Positions 8,831 through 17,868 of a stretch of 64,000 nucleotides of DNA are shown here, piece after piece. Every line of letters begins with the position of its first letter. Position 1 is the stretch's first letter. The DNA comes from Chroococcidiopsis sp. TS-821 (GTDB lineage: Bacteria; Cyanobacteriota; Cyanobacteriia; Cyanobacteriales; Chroococcidiopsidaceae), in assembly GCF_002939305.1 (NCBI RefSeq), contig NZ_MVDI01000013.1, positions 1 through 64,000 on the forward strand, written 5' to 3'. The notes under the pieces are model-generated. The model did not search any database and was not told where the DNA came from. It was given only the letters and a program-made list of their open reading frames with translations. The position numbers and the translations under genes were made by a program.

Positions 8831-9613
8831 ATGGAATCAACAGGTTTAATTAGCTTAGATTTCCTCGATTTAGTGCTTGCGGTGGGATTAATTGCGATCG
8901 CCATCGGGTTATCAGCGTGGGAACGGTTAGGACTTGAAATCAATTTAGCGATCGCCGCAGGCAGAACAATTCTACAACTTTTGGTAGTTGGATATGTTTT
9001 AGCGTTTGTCTTTGCGCTAGATAATCCTTGGGCAGTTTTGGCGATTTTAGCAGTGATGCTCACGATCGCGGCAGTTGTAGCGCGCAATCGCATTAGTAAA
9101 AAAATTCCTTTTGTTTTACCGTTAGTGTGGGGAGCAATCTTTCTGAGCACGGCGGTGACGCTTGCCTACACAAACTTGCTGATTATTCAACCGGTGCGGT
9201 GGTACGACCCACAATACCTCATTCCACTTGCAGGAATTGTTTTTGGCAGTGCAATTAACGGCGCAGCGATCGCCGGAGAACGCCTTGTCAGTACAATTAA
9301 TGCAAGTCAGCTAGAAATCGAAACGCATTTAAGTTTAGGGGCAACTCCCCGACAAGCCGTCGCGCAGTATCGCAGAGATGCCATCAAAGCAGGACTTATT
9401 CCGATTCTCAACCAAATGACTGTTGTAGGGATTGTAACGCTTCCAGGAATTATCACAGGTCAACTTTTAAGTGGTGTCGATCCACTTGATGCAGCATCGT
9501 ACCAAATATTAATTTTGTTTATTCTGGCGTTTGCCAACTTAATTACGGCAATTTTAGTGACGCAAGGGTTGTGTCGCCAGTTTTTTAATGCTGCTGCACA
9601 GTTAATCAGGTAG
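8831..9613 (+). CDS. fetB: FetB/YbbM-type ABC permease (UPF0014)
   Basis: A 260-residue, very hydrophobic inner-membrane protein of the UPF0014 family, whose E. coli member FetB forms an iron exporter with the ATPase FetA. Family motifs are GRTILQLLVVGYVL (about residues 44-57), a central GSAINGAAIAGERL (about 138-151) and SLGATPRQA (about 168-176). The last is the short helix that resembles a coupling helix. The C-terminal MTVVGIVTLPGIITGQLL is typical. No FetA-like ATPase lies next to it. Iron export is inferred from the family; resistance to oxidative stress is another proposed role. Confidence 0.8.
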   Translation: MESTGLISLDFLDLVLAVGLIAIAIGLSAWERLGLEINLAIAAGRTILQLLVVGYVLAFVFALDNPWAVLAILAVMLTIAAVVARNRISKKIPFVLPLVWGAIFLSTAVTLAYTNLLIIQPVRWYDPQYLIPLAGIVFGSAINGAAIAGERLVSTINASQLEIETHLSLGATPRQAVAQYRRDAIKAGLIPILNQMTVVGIVTLPGIITGQLLSGVDPLDAASYQILILFILAFANLITAILVTQGLCRQFFNAAAQLIR

Positions 9614-9690
9614 AGCAAAAATCTCTCCTGAGTTGATATTGTTGCATCTTAAATTAGAAGACAATTATGAAATAAATAAGCAACATCAAT

Positions 9691-10599
9691 ATGTCTTCTT
9701 TATCGGAACAAGTAATACTCATTACTGGAGCTTCCACAGGCATTGGTGCGGCGCTGGCAAAAACTTTATCCGAGCGCTACATGGGTATTCGCTTAGCAAT
9801 CGCTGCCCGCAATGTCGAAAAACTTGAAGCTGTGGCTGATTTTTGCCGCAAAGCTGGAGCCGAAGTTTTAACAGTACCTACAGATTTAGAAAACCTTGAG
9901 CAAGTCGAGGCACTTGCCCAAAGCGCGATCGCGCATTTTGGTCGCATTGATGCTTTAGTCAATAACGCAGGTTACGGACAAATGGGACCTGTGGAGTTGA
10001 TTCCCATACAAGCCATTCAAAAGCAATTTCAAGTCAACTTAATTGCGCCGCTAGTGCTGATCCGCGCGGTTGTACCGCAAATGCGCAGTCAAGGTGGTGG
10101 CAGAATTATTAACATTAGTTCCTTAGGAGGAAGATTAGCGTTCCCCTTCGGAGGTTTATATAGTTCGTCAAAATTTGCTTTAGAAGGGTTGAGCGATGCT
10201 TTGCGGATGGAACTTGCTCCATTCAATATTAAAGTTAGTGTTATAGAACCAGGACCTGTCAGCACTAACTTCTTTGCCGCATCAGCCCAAGCAGTCGAGG
10301 AAAATGTGACTGCACCTGAAACAAGTCCTTATCGTGCGGCGTTTGCCAAGCTGAAAAACTTAGAAAAACAAACGAGTAACCAAGCTTGGACATCTGAACG
10401 CGTTGCTGAAGTGATTATTAAAGCCTTAGTGGCACGTAACCCCCGTCCGCGCTATGTAGCGGCAACAGGTGGCAGAATTTTACTATTTATGATGACTAAA
10501 GTTTTACCAACCAAAATAGTAGACGCTTTTTGGCAGAAATTTTATGGTATAGATCTGGTAGCAAAAGACTGGCAAAATAGTCAAGCAGCGAGGAAGTAG
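9691..10599 (+). CDS. SDR-family NAD(P)-dependent oxidoreductase
   Basis: A 302-residue classical short-chain dehydrogenase. The Rossmann motif TGASTGIG is near residues 12-19, the NNAG motif near 90-93, and the catalytic Ser-Tyr-Lys set is visible as NISSLGG and YSSSKFALEGL (Tyr-x3-Lys). The C-terminal extension after the catalytic core (about residues 200-302) is as in retinol- or dihydrosphingosine-type reductases that act on lipid substrates. It is monocistronic by spacing (77 bp from fetB). Substrate unknown. Confidence 0.85.
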   Translation: MSSLSEQVILITGASTGIGAALAKTLSERYMGIRLAIAARNVEKLEAVADFCRKAGAEVLTVPTDLENLEQVEALAQSAIAHFGRIDALVNNAGYGQMGPVELIPIQAIQKQFQVNLIAPLVLIRAVVPQMRSQGGGRIINISSLGGRLAFPFGGLYSSSKFALEGLSDALRMELAPFNIKVSVIEPGPVSTNFFAASAQAVEENVTAPETSPYRAAFAKLKNLEKQTSNQAWTSERVAEVIIKALVARNPRPRYVAATGGRILLFMMTKVLPTKIVDAFWQKFYGIDLVAKDWQNSQAARK

Positions 10600-10779
10600 A
10601 AAGTTGTGTAGCTTATCTCGGTAGAAATTGCTTTGCGTAATTGGTTATCAGCTACTACTACAAAGAGGCTACAGGCGATACATTAAAGGATGAATCAGTT
10701 CAAAAAGGGGTTAGCATCTGTGCAGAGCCTTGATTCAAATTCCCCGAACCCCAAACTCTGACCTCTCTCAAAGCTAAAC

Positions 10780-11967
10780 ATGGATTTATTAGAGTACCAA
10801 GCAAAGGAATGGTTTCGGGAGATGGGCATACCCGTCTTACCGTCGCAACGCATCGATCGCCCAAGCGATATCAAACGACTCAAAATTCCTTATCCTGTGG
10901 TACTCAAGTCGCAAGTACGCGTTGGTGGTAGAGGAAGAGCAGGCGGAGTGCGATTTGTGACGAATACAATTGATGCGATCGCCGCTGCGCAAACAATTTT
11001 TCACTTATCAATTTTGGGTGAATTACCTGAAGTCTTGCTAGCAGAAGCAAAATACGACGCGGACCGAGAATTTTATTTAGCAATCGTTTTAGATGCAGCG
11101 GCGCATCGTCCACTGCTTTTAGGTTCTCCCCAGGGGGGGATTGACGTTGAATCCGCACCTGAACTCTTACAGCAAGTCGTCGTCGATCAAGAATTTTCGC
11201 CATTTTATGCGCGACGCTTGACGATCAAAATGGGTTTGCAAGGAGCGCTGATTCAATCAGTTAGCGGGATCGTCGAGAAAATGTATCAGTTGTTCGTGCA
11301 GAAAGACTTGGACTTAATAGAAATTAATCCTCTGGGTGTAAGTTCAACAGGAGAACTGATGGCACTCGATGGCAAAGTCAGCGTCAACGATTGCGCGATC
11401 GCTCGCCATCCTGATGTTGCTGCGATGGCGGAAAAAATGCTACAGCGCGAGCCAGGACGCAAGTATTCGCTAGAATTAGGAACTTGGGATGAAGTCGATC
11501 CCACAAGCCATATCGCGGTTTTGGGAAATGGCGCGGGATTAGTGATGGCAACGATGGATTTACTCGCCGATGCCGGATGTAAGCCTGCAATTTGTCTCAA
11601 TATAGGACATGGCAGAAGTTGGAATGCAACAACACCCAGCTTTAGCGATCGCCTACAGCAAGGACTCGAATTCTTGAGCGAACAAAAAAATATTCAAATC
11701 GTGCTAGTTAATATCCTCGGTACAGTACCCACCCCCGCTGAGTTAGCACAAGTGATTGTGAATTTTGTGCAACGTCGAGAACGAATGACGACGAGCAGAT
11801 CGCGCGCGCAAACATACTCGCCACGCGTGATTGTGCGGTTTGCAGGTGCAGAGATAGACGCCGCAAAAGAACAACTTGCCGCCGTACAAGTTTCCCTCTT
11901 TGAAAGTCTAGATGAAGCAGCAGCACAAGTATCGCGTTTTGCCAAGTCCTCTGGAAGAAGAAAATGA
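10780..11967 (+). CDS. sucC: succinate-CoA ligase, beta subunit
   Basis: A 395-residue protein with an N-terminal ATP-grasp domain (MDLLEYQAKEWFREMGIPV..., and the nucleotide loop GGRGRAGGVRF at about residues 48-58). The C-terminal CoA-ligase domain follows, with the phosphate-site segment LGNGAGLVMATMDLL at about 248-262. The family makes ATP from succinyl-CoA, or the reverse, in the TCA cycle. The gene overlaps sucD by 4 bp (ATGA), so translation is coupled. Length is normal. Cyanobacteria generally lack a standard 2-oxoglutarate dehydrogenase and often use other bypasses, so this pair may serve succinyl-CoA supply. Confidence 0.88.
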   Translation: MDLLEYQAKEWFREMGIPVLPSQRIDRPSDIKRLKIPYPVVLKSQVRVGGRGRAGGVRFVTNTIDAIAAAQTIFHLSILGELPEVLLAEAKYDADREFYLAIVLDAAAHRPLLLGSPQGGIDVESAPELLQQVVVDQEFSPFYARRLTIKMGLQGALIQSVSGIVEKMYQLFVQKDLDLIEINPLGVSSTGELMALDGKVSVNDCAIARHPDVAAMAEKMLQREPGRKYSLELGTWDEVDPTSHIAVLGNGAGLVMATMDLLADAGCKPAICLNIGHGRSWNATTPSFSDRLQQGLEFLSEQKNIQIVLVNILGTVPTPAELAQVIVNFVQRRERMTTSRSRAQTYSPRVIVRFAGAEIDAAKEQLAAVQVSLFESLDEAAAQVSRFAKSSGRRK

Positions 11968-12845
11968 ACCTCACCCCAGAAAGTAAAGTTGTCATCCAAG
12001 GCATTTGCGAACCACTCATGGCAACGCACGCCGCCCGCATGAAAGCCTATGGCACAAATGTGATTGCGGCAATTAGTCCAGGACAAAGTGGGCAAACGCT
12101 TGACGATATACCTGTGTTTGATTTAGTCGAACAAGTAGTCGCCGAGTATGGGGCGATCGACACTACGATTATCTTAGTGCCTCCGTATCAAGCACTCGAT
12201 GCAGCGTTAGAAGCGATCGCGGCTGGAATTCGCCAAATTGCGATTATCCCTGCGGGAGTTCCACCGATTGATATGGTGCATCTGTTGCGCAAAGCTGAAG
12301 CGACAGAAACTTTAATCGTTGGACCAAATAGCCCTGGAATCATTGTCCCAGGCAAAATTCTCTTAGGAACTCATGCTAGTGAATTTTACACTCCTGGACC
12401 TGTAGGAATCGTTAGTCGTAGTAGTACGCTCACTTATGAAATTGCTTTAGAGTTAACCAAAGCAGGTATAGGGCAATCAATCGGAGTCAGCATTGGTAGC
12501 GATGCCATTACAGGGTCTTCTTTCCTGCAATGGTTGCAAATTTTAGATGAAGACGAAAATACCCAAGCGATCGTCTTAGTCGGAGAACCTGGCGGAAATA
12601 GCGAAGAAGCAGCCGCCCGCTACATTGCAGAAACAATCGATAAACCTGTAATTGCCTATATTGCTGGGAGAAACGCCCCCCCAGGTAAACATTGGGGACA
12701 CACAGGAACTCTCGCTGCGGTTGTCGGACGCGGTGTGAATATTGGGACAACCCAAAGTAAACTGACCGCATTTAAAGAAGCCAAAGTCCCCGTTGCCGAT
12801 CGCCCTTCTCAGATTCCAAGCTTAGTAAAAAAGGCATTGAAGTAA
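11964..12845 (+). CDS. sucD: succinate-CoA ligase, alpha subunit
   Basis: A 293-residue partner of SucC. The N-terminal CoA-binding Rossmann domain includes VIQGICEPLMATHAARM, a counterpart of the GxTG(x)G...H region, and VGPNSPGII near residue 118. The phosphohistidine loop HWGHTGTLAAVVGRG near residue 240 retains the histidine that is transiently phosphorylated. It overlaps sucC by 4 bp, and a short GC-rich hairpin with a T-run follows about 85 bp downstream. Confidence 0.88.
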   Translation: MNLTPESKVVIQGICEPLMATHAARMKAYGTNVIAAISPGQSGQTLDDIPVFDLVEQVVAEYGAIDTTIILVPPYQALDAALEAIAAGIRQIAIIPAGVPPIDMVHLLRKAEATETLIVGPNSPGIIVPGKILLGTHASEFYTPGPVGIVSRSSTLTYEIALELTKAGIGQSIGVSIGSDAITGSSFLQWLQILDEDENTQAIVLVGEPGGNSEEAAARYIAETIDKPVIAYIAGRNAPPGKHWGHTGTLAAVVGRGVNIGTTQSKLTAFKEAKVPVADRPSQIPSLVKKALK

Positions 12846-12931
12846 CGGTAGTTTAATACTGTTTCGCTTTGAAGTTGCGACAAATAGAGAGCATCAGAGG
12901 CATTGCCTTGTTAATGTGCTTACCTTCAAAT

Positions 12932-12951
12932 ACCTCCGCACGGGGGTTTTT
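12932..12951 (+). terminator. intrinsic terminator after sucCD
   Basis: Stem ACCTCC (12932-12937) with GGGGGT (12942-12947), one G-T pair, a 4-nt loop, then TTTTT. It lies downstream of sucD and just before the convergent ParB-like gene. Confidence 0.6.
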
Positions 12952-12957
12952 GTTGCT

Positions 12958-13701
12958 TCACTTAGCTTTTGACGCTGACCCCTCCCCGACCCCTGCTATG
13001 TAACCTGGTAATTGACTCGCTTGCGGTTTTCGACACAGAATGAGGGCTTCATTAACTGCTTTTGTAAATTCCTCGTCGGTGTCCTCAAATGATATGTGTT
13101 GGCGAAAGTAATTACCCCACATAAATTCTTGAAAGGGAACGTTCGATTCTTGATACCCGCCTGCTTCTAAAACAGCCCAAGCTAAACTGCGATACTTGTC
13201 ATCTTGCAATAGAGCTAAGTTAGCAGGAATTTCATCGGGTTCGATCGGATTTCCATCCTTGTCATACAAGTAAACCCACGCATTCTCCTGCATCATTTGC
13301 CAAAACTCTGCTTCTGTTGAGTCTTTACAGTTTTCTAAAACTTTGATGTACACGGTTTCTCTTAGCCCTGTTAGCTGGATAGCACGAGCGCGATGATGAT
13401 GATCCACGACATAAGGAACTCCATCAGGTGCGATCGCTACCGGAAGAAAGTGTTCGCGCAGATAAGTATCTAACTCTTTGCTACTCATGGCTTTGAATTG
13501 TTGAACGCGATAGTTCACCTCGCGATAACCTAACGCTGGCTGGGCTGGATGCAGCAAAGAAACTTCAATCTCACTGAGTGTACCAACTGGTAGTTCACTC
13601 GTGTACGTTGGTATTGTTGCCATGTTGAAAAATCCAAATCCTGCAATAAAGATGTAGGCAAGTATCAACACAACAAATGTAACGCGGTTAAATTGGGTCA
13701 C
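12958..13701 (-). CDS. membrane-anchored ParB-like (ParBc_2) protein
   Basis: A 247-residue protein that starts at a GTG. Residues about 8-28 form a single hydrophobic helix (signal anchor), followed by a domain with DHHHRARAIQLTG near residue 103. This is the pattern of the ParBc_2 'putative ParB-like nuclease' family rather than of true chromosome-partitioning ParB. No helix-turn-helix domain is visible. The anchored topology implies a location outside the cytosol, so a DNA-partitioning role is unlikely. Function unknown. It converges with sucD. Confidence 0.7.
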   Translation of the reverse strand: MTQFNRVTFVVLILAYIFIAGFGFFNMATIPTYTSELPVGTLSEIEVSLLHPAQPALGYREVNYRVQQFKAMSSKELDTYLREHFLPVAIAPDGVPYVVDHHHRARAIQLTGLRETVYIKVLENCKDSTEAEFWQMMQENAWVYLYDKDGNPIEPDEIPANLALLQDDKYRSLAWAVLEAGGYQESNVPFQEFMWGNYFRQHISFEDTDEEFTKAVNEALILCRKPQASQLPGYIAGVGEGSASKAK

Positions 13702-13913
13702 GACAAGTTACAGAAACTATAGCAGAGGTCAGAGGTTAAGGATCGGGGTTAAACTCCCCTTAGGGAGACCATTATAAGCTTCTGCAATATCCTAACTTTA
13801 CTGACTAGGGCTATACGTGGTTTGAGCTTGAGTATCTATTCAGAATAGCTGTAAAACTTGATGTGTTGGCACGCAGTCAAATCACAAAGCGATCGCACTT
13901 GATACAATAACCT

Positions 13914-14693
13914 ATGACTTTTGCTCCTTTGTTGTATTTTGCTACCGATGCTCGCAATATTCGGTTGGTAGCTACAGATATGGATGGCACGCTCACGCAA
14001 AATGGTAAATTCACAACAGAGCTTCTACAAGCATTAGCAGATTTAGCGTCCGCAGGCATTGATGTGTTGATTGTTACAGGACGCTCGGCAGGTTGGGTAA
14101 GTGGTTTAACGAATTATTTACCCATCGCAGGGGCGATCGCCGAAAATGGCGGTTTGTTCTATGACTCTGGTTGCGAAACCCCTGCAGCCTTAACAGCGAT
14201 TCCCGATAAAACTCGCCACCGTACAAAACTCGCACAATGCTTTCAACAACTCCAAACTGAAGTTCCTCAAATTCGCGAATCGAGTGATAATTGTTTTCGC
14301 ATCACCGATTGGACATTCGATGTCTCTGGGCTAAATACAGTGCAATTGCAAAGACTTGCAGAACTTTGTCAGATTCAAGGCTGGGGCTTTACCTATAGCA
14401 ATGTGCAATGTCACATCAAACCACTAGGGCAAGATAAAGCTATTGGATTATTGCAAGTATTACACCAATACTATCCGCACTTGACTTTAGAGCAAGTTGT
14501 CACTGTAGGCGATAGCCCAAATGACGAAAGTCTATTTGATGCGAGTAAATTTCCGCTTTCTGTAGGCGTTGCCAATGTATTGCATTATACGGAACAACTC
14601 GCTCATCAACCAATGTATATTACTGATGCTGCTGAGGGTAAAGGCTTTTGTGAATTGGCTCAATTTTTAATCCAAGCCTCACAGCAAATTTAG
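13914..14693 (+). CDS. HAD-superfamily hydrolase (Cof/SPP-like, type IIB)
   Basis: A 259-residue cytosolic phosphatase. HAD motif I is ATDMDGTLT at about residues 19-27 (the first Asp is the nucleophile). Motif II is around VTGRS (about 54-58), a cap domain lies at about 85-190, and motif IV is VGDSPNDESLFD at about 196-207. The cap position is that of class IIB enzymes such as sucrose-phosphate, mannosyl-3-phosphoglycerate and Cof-type sugar phosphatases. The exact substrate cannot be told. It is a single gene and transcription probably starts just upstream. Confidence 0.85.
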   Translation: MTFAPLLYFATDARNIRLVATDMDGTLTQNGKFTTELLQALADLASAGIDVLIVTGRSAGWVSGLTNYLPIAGAIAENGGLFYDSGCETPAALTAIPDKTRHRTKLAQCFQQLQTEVPQIRESSDNCFRITDWTFDVSGLNTVQLQRLAELCQIQGWGFTYSNVQCHIKPLGQDKAIGLLQVLHQYYPHLTLEQVVTVGDSPNDESLFDASKFPLSVGVANVLHYTEQLAHQPMYITDAAEGKGFCELAQFLIQASQQI

Positions 14694-14695
14694 TG

Positions 14696-14770
14696 TAAGA
14701 CTTACACAGCAGTCATTGGGATTAAATTATTACTTATTCTCAATCTTTTGTAACTACAATGTAAGTCTTA
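14696..14770. repeat. inverted repeat between convergent genes
   Basis: TAAGACTTACA (14696-14706) is exactly inverted as TGTAAGTCTTA (14760-14770). It directly follows the HAD hydrolase stop and precedes the end of the minus-strand hypothetical gene. It may act as a weak bidirectional terminator. Confidence 0.5.
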
Positions 14771-14814
14771 TTGATTGGTCTACTGCCAGCTTATAAATGC
14801 TTAACTTATTATCT

Positions 14815-15264
14815 TTAAGTATATCCAACATTTATTATGGAAGAAATAAATTGAGCATTACTTCTTCTAGCACGTTCATAATTACTAATTACTCTATTTT
14901 GTATAGCTCTTTCGGCACCATATATAATTAATACTCCTAACAGCACATCAGGTTCAACAATCGGTAAATCGCTGTTAAGATAATTATTTGTTGTTACCTG
15001 CAAAACACTTTCATTCTGATAAATAATCACTGGTGGCTCAATTGAGTATGGGTTGTAAGGGCTGTGCAATCCATGGGTTCCGCCATACATGCTGTGAGGA
15101 TTTCTGATACTTGCTAGTCCGTAGTTACTACCGTGTAAACCTTGAGAATTACAAATCGAAAGTGGGTGGTCGAAATCGCTCGAAACTAAACCAAGAAATT
15201 CGCCATCAGGTGCATACAAAGAACTGCGTCCATCAATTGCTAATAGGAAATCTACAAGTTGCAT
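14815..15264 (-). CDS. hypothetical protein with Asn/His/Ser/Pro-rich middle
   Basis: 149 residues from the ATG at 15264 (a TTG two codons upstream is also possible). The N-terminus (QLVDFLLAIDGRSSLYAPDGEFLGLVSSD) looks like a small folded unit. The middle has imperfect short repeats of the type SQGLHGSNYGLASIRNPHSMYGG / HGLHSPYNPYS. The tail is hydrophobic and charged. I recognise no family. The repeats resemble those of some 4-fold beta-propeller-like or surface proteins, but this is only an impression. It is isolated between a HAD hydrolase and an AT-rich gap. Confidence 0.6.
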   Translation of the reverse strand: MQLVDFLLAIDGRSSLYAPDGEFLGLVSSDFDHPLSICNSQGLHGSNYGLASIRNPHSMYGGTHGLHSPYNPYSIEPPVIIYQNESVLQVTTNNYLNSDLPIVEPDVLLGVLIIYGAERAIQNRVISNYERARRSNAQFISSIINVGYT

Positions 15265-15584
15265 TGTCAATAAATATAAACGGTTACTCCTAAAATAAAC
15301 TTGTGGAATTAGAGACTAACACAGAGTATTTACTGAAATTTGCTAGCATCTATTTGCGAGTGAATTTGTAACTAAATAAGTAGAATTTACTTACATAAAA
15401 CTACTTAAAGATTATTGACTACGTTTATGCGATCGCCAACTTCATTTGAGCAAACTTGAAGGGAATCGTAGAGCCTTTGTGATTCATGCAAGAAGACTAC
15501 TGACGCGATCGCTTCTGTTTTAACCTCACAAATTTATCATTATTATTCCATAAGATGAGGTAAACATTATAAAAGGTATTCTTA
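15265..15584. other. AT-rich intergenic stretch
   Basis: No gene found on either strand. It holds two HIP1 palindromes and probably the promoter of the minus-strand hypothetical gene. Confidence 0.4.
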
Positions 15585-15752
15585 TTACTTTTCTTCTTTT
15601 CTCTTTCCCCCTCCAAATAGTAGGGAAATAAGACCTAATACAATCAGTCCGCCGCCTTTAGTATAGAGAAAAATACTAATAATGTTTTCCCACCACGTAC
15701 ATCCCCACCGACTACTACAAACCTCTAAAAAAAATAGTTGGTTGAGAATCAT
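15585..15752 (-). CDS. small single-pass membrane protein
   Basis: A 55-codon frame starting with ATG at 15752, preceded by AGGAG at good spacing. The translation begins MILNQLFFLEVCSSRWGCTW. One clear membrane helix follows (TKGGGLIVLGLISLLFG, about residues 31-47), then a lysine/glutamate tail (GGKRKEEK), as expected for an N-out or small anchored peptide. Two cysteines sit at 12 and 18. No family recognised. It lies downstream of the ABC exporter pair in the same orientation, about 270 bp away. Confidence 0.5.
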   Translation of the reverse strand: MILNQLFFLEVCSSRWGCTWWENIISIFLYTKGGGLIVLGLISLLFGGGKRKEEK

Positions 15753-16023
15753 TAAAAATTTCTCCTATTTTATATACAATTCTTGCTCTGCGAAGCAAGT
15801 AACATATTCATTGCAATTATATCTTTATCAAAGTAGCAATCAATACTGAGTATTTACGGAAAAATAACAGGACAAACTAAGTCGCAAACTTAGGTAGGTT
15901 TACGAGTAATAACTCAAGAAGCATCAGCTAGAGTAGATACACAGAAAATTGCGATCGTCAAATCACCTCAAGTTTCTTAAAGTACAACAAATCTTCTCTA
16001 TATTTTTTTTGATAAGAGTTTCA

Positions 16024-17736
16024 CTAATTTTTGGTATCAATTACTAATTCTTTTTCTTTTACAGATAAGTTGCGTGGTGTAAATAATGCTTTAGATGCAG
16101 ATTCACCCGCTTTTTTAATGTCATTTAGCATCGATAAAGTACATAAACCTAAAATCAGCCATTGCACAAAAATTGCTAGTAAAATACTACCTTGAGCTGA
16201 TTTGATAGCTTCCCAAGCATAAGGAGTAAATAACCACAGTAAATTTTCACCTGCAAAATAACGAGAAACTAAATTAAATATTACGGGCCACATAAATATA
16301 GCAATAAACAATCCAGCAATCCATAGTACTGTTTTTTGAGTTATTCTTAGGACAATGATTTGTGTAATAATAGTACAAAACAGCATGAAGTTGCAGTAAA
16401 CTAGTAAACTTAATAGACCTATTACTCGGTCTGACATTGCTAAATTGAGAAATAACCAATTAATTAAGAAAATTGATGCGATCGCTAAATTCAATAATAT
16501 CGCTAATACCGCAGGACTCTTCTCCTTCCACATCAAATCTTTAATAAGTGAAAACTGCCAAAGTTGTTTACTCGGAAATAATTGTCTATATCTTGCCCAA
16601 TCTTGTACCGCTTGACGCGACGGTGTTATCGACGCAATCAAGGCTAAAAACATTATTAAATTGAAATCTAGAAGAAATTGAAAGTCATACCACGATCCCT
16701 CATGCGTAGGAATACCTTTTGTTGAAAATGTTGCAAAACCTAAGATGGTAATTTGGAAGCAGAATATTAAAAAATAACTTTGTCGTTTACTTAATAAAGT
16801 CTGACGGGGATTTGGAAATCGTCGCTGTAAAGCTTGCCAGACCCAATATGTCCACAAACTGTAATTTAATATAATAGCACCAGCTAAGCTCAGAACATTG
16901 GCTCCTATTGGTAAAGAAAACCACCGCCATGCATTTAAAGCTGGCATAGATAAACCAGGATAAAAACTTAAACGAGTCGCTACACTTAGATAAGGAATTA
17001 TTTGATTAGGTGAAAATAAAAATAGCCAATCAATAAGCGTACCTGTAGGAGAAGAAAAATAAGTCATCCACAAAAAAAATAAAACTCCACCGATAGCTAA
17101 CCAAGCTGACATAGCGAAGGAAGAATTGATTAAGCTGAATAATAAAGCAGCACTGTAAAAGAAACCACATCCAGCAATCAAAATGGCATAAAAAATTAAA
17201 ATAAGGTGTAAAGGAATTTGAGCAGCTAGACCGGCTTTTAAATGCAAAGGAATTGCTAAAATAGCTATAAAATAAAGTAAACTTGGTACTCCTAATAATT
17301 TACCAATTAAAATAGTTTTTGGCGACTGAGGACTGAGCAGAAGAAAATTTATTGTGCCTCGATGCTGTTCGGTATATAAATCATGTATTAATAGATATGT
17401 TCCTCCTACTAATAAAGCAAAAGTGCCAACAAGAGTTAGACTTATAAATAAGTTTAGCCACCAAAATTGCCAACTTATAAGAAGATCGCCAAAATTACTT
17501 ACAATACATACGCGTAGCCCTTCATAAACTCTGTCTCCTGTACAATTTCTATGAAAAACCACTGCTTTATTTGAGGGAATTGGCAATTGAAATTGCAACA
17601 TCATATAAAGTAAAGTTTGACCAAGTATGGATATTGCTCCTGCAATAAATACATTACTCCGCGTGACTTTACTTTTAAGTTCGCGCAGTAGTTGAGGATT
17701 CCAATCTCCTGGCGCATCAATTAGATTGAGTTTCAT
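16024..17736 (-). CDS. ABC-2 type exporter permease
   Basis: A 570-residue polytopic membrane protein with about twelve hydrophobic segments. The LYTEQHRGTINFLLLSPQSPKTILIGKLLG motif at about residues 124-153 is the intracellular ABC-2 signature found in NatB/GldF-like permeases; its first part only is shown by other members. It is clearly the partner of the ATPase gene 130 bp upstream. The twelve-segment size suggests two ABC-2 halves in one chain. Substrate unknown. Confidence 0.8.
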   Translation of the reverse strand: MKLNLIDAPGDWNPQLLRELKSKVTRSNVFIAGAISILGQTLLYMMLQFQLPIPSNKAVVFHRNCTGDRVYEGLRVCIVSNFGDLLISWQFWWLNLFISLTLVGTFALLVGGTYLLIHDLYTEQHRGTINFLLLSPQSPKTILIGKLLGVPSLLYFIAILAIPLHLKAGLAAQIPLHLILIFYAILIAGCGFFYSAALLFSLINSSFAMSAWLAIGGVLFFLWMTYFSSPTGTLIDWLFLFSPNQIIPYLSVATRLSFYPGLSMPALNAWRWFSLPIGANVLSLAGAIILNYSLWTYWVWQALQRRFPNPRQTLLSKRQSYFLIFCFQITILGFATFSTKGIPTHEGSWYDFQFLLDFNLIMFLALIASITPSRQAVQDWARYRQLFPSKQLWQFSLIKDLMWKEKSPAVLAILLNLAIASIFLINWLFLNLAMSDRVIGLLSLLVYCNFMLFCTIITQIIVLRITQKTVLWIAGLFIAIFMWPVIFNLVSRYFAGENLLWLFTPYAWEAIKSAQGSILLAIFVQWLILGLCTLSMLNDIKKAGESASKALFTPRNLSVKEKELVIDTKN

Positions 17737-17868
17737 AGATAGTAGTTATTCAATAAGAATTAAATACCAAGGTAATGAGTTAAATAGTATTCTTATTTGA
17801 GTTGCGTTTTTTGAACTAAATAGAAAGAATATTAAAAATACAGTAGGAATAAATATTTACTTGTTAAA

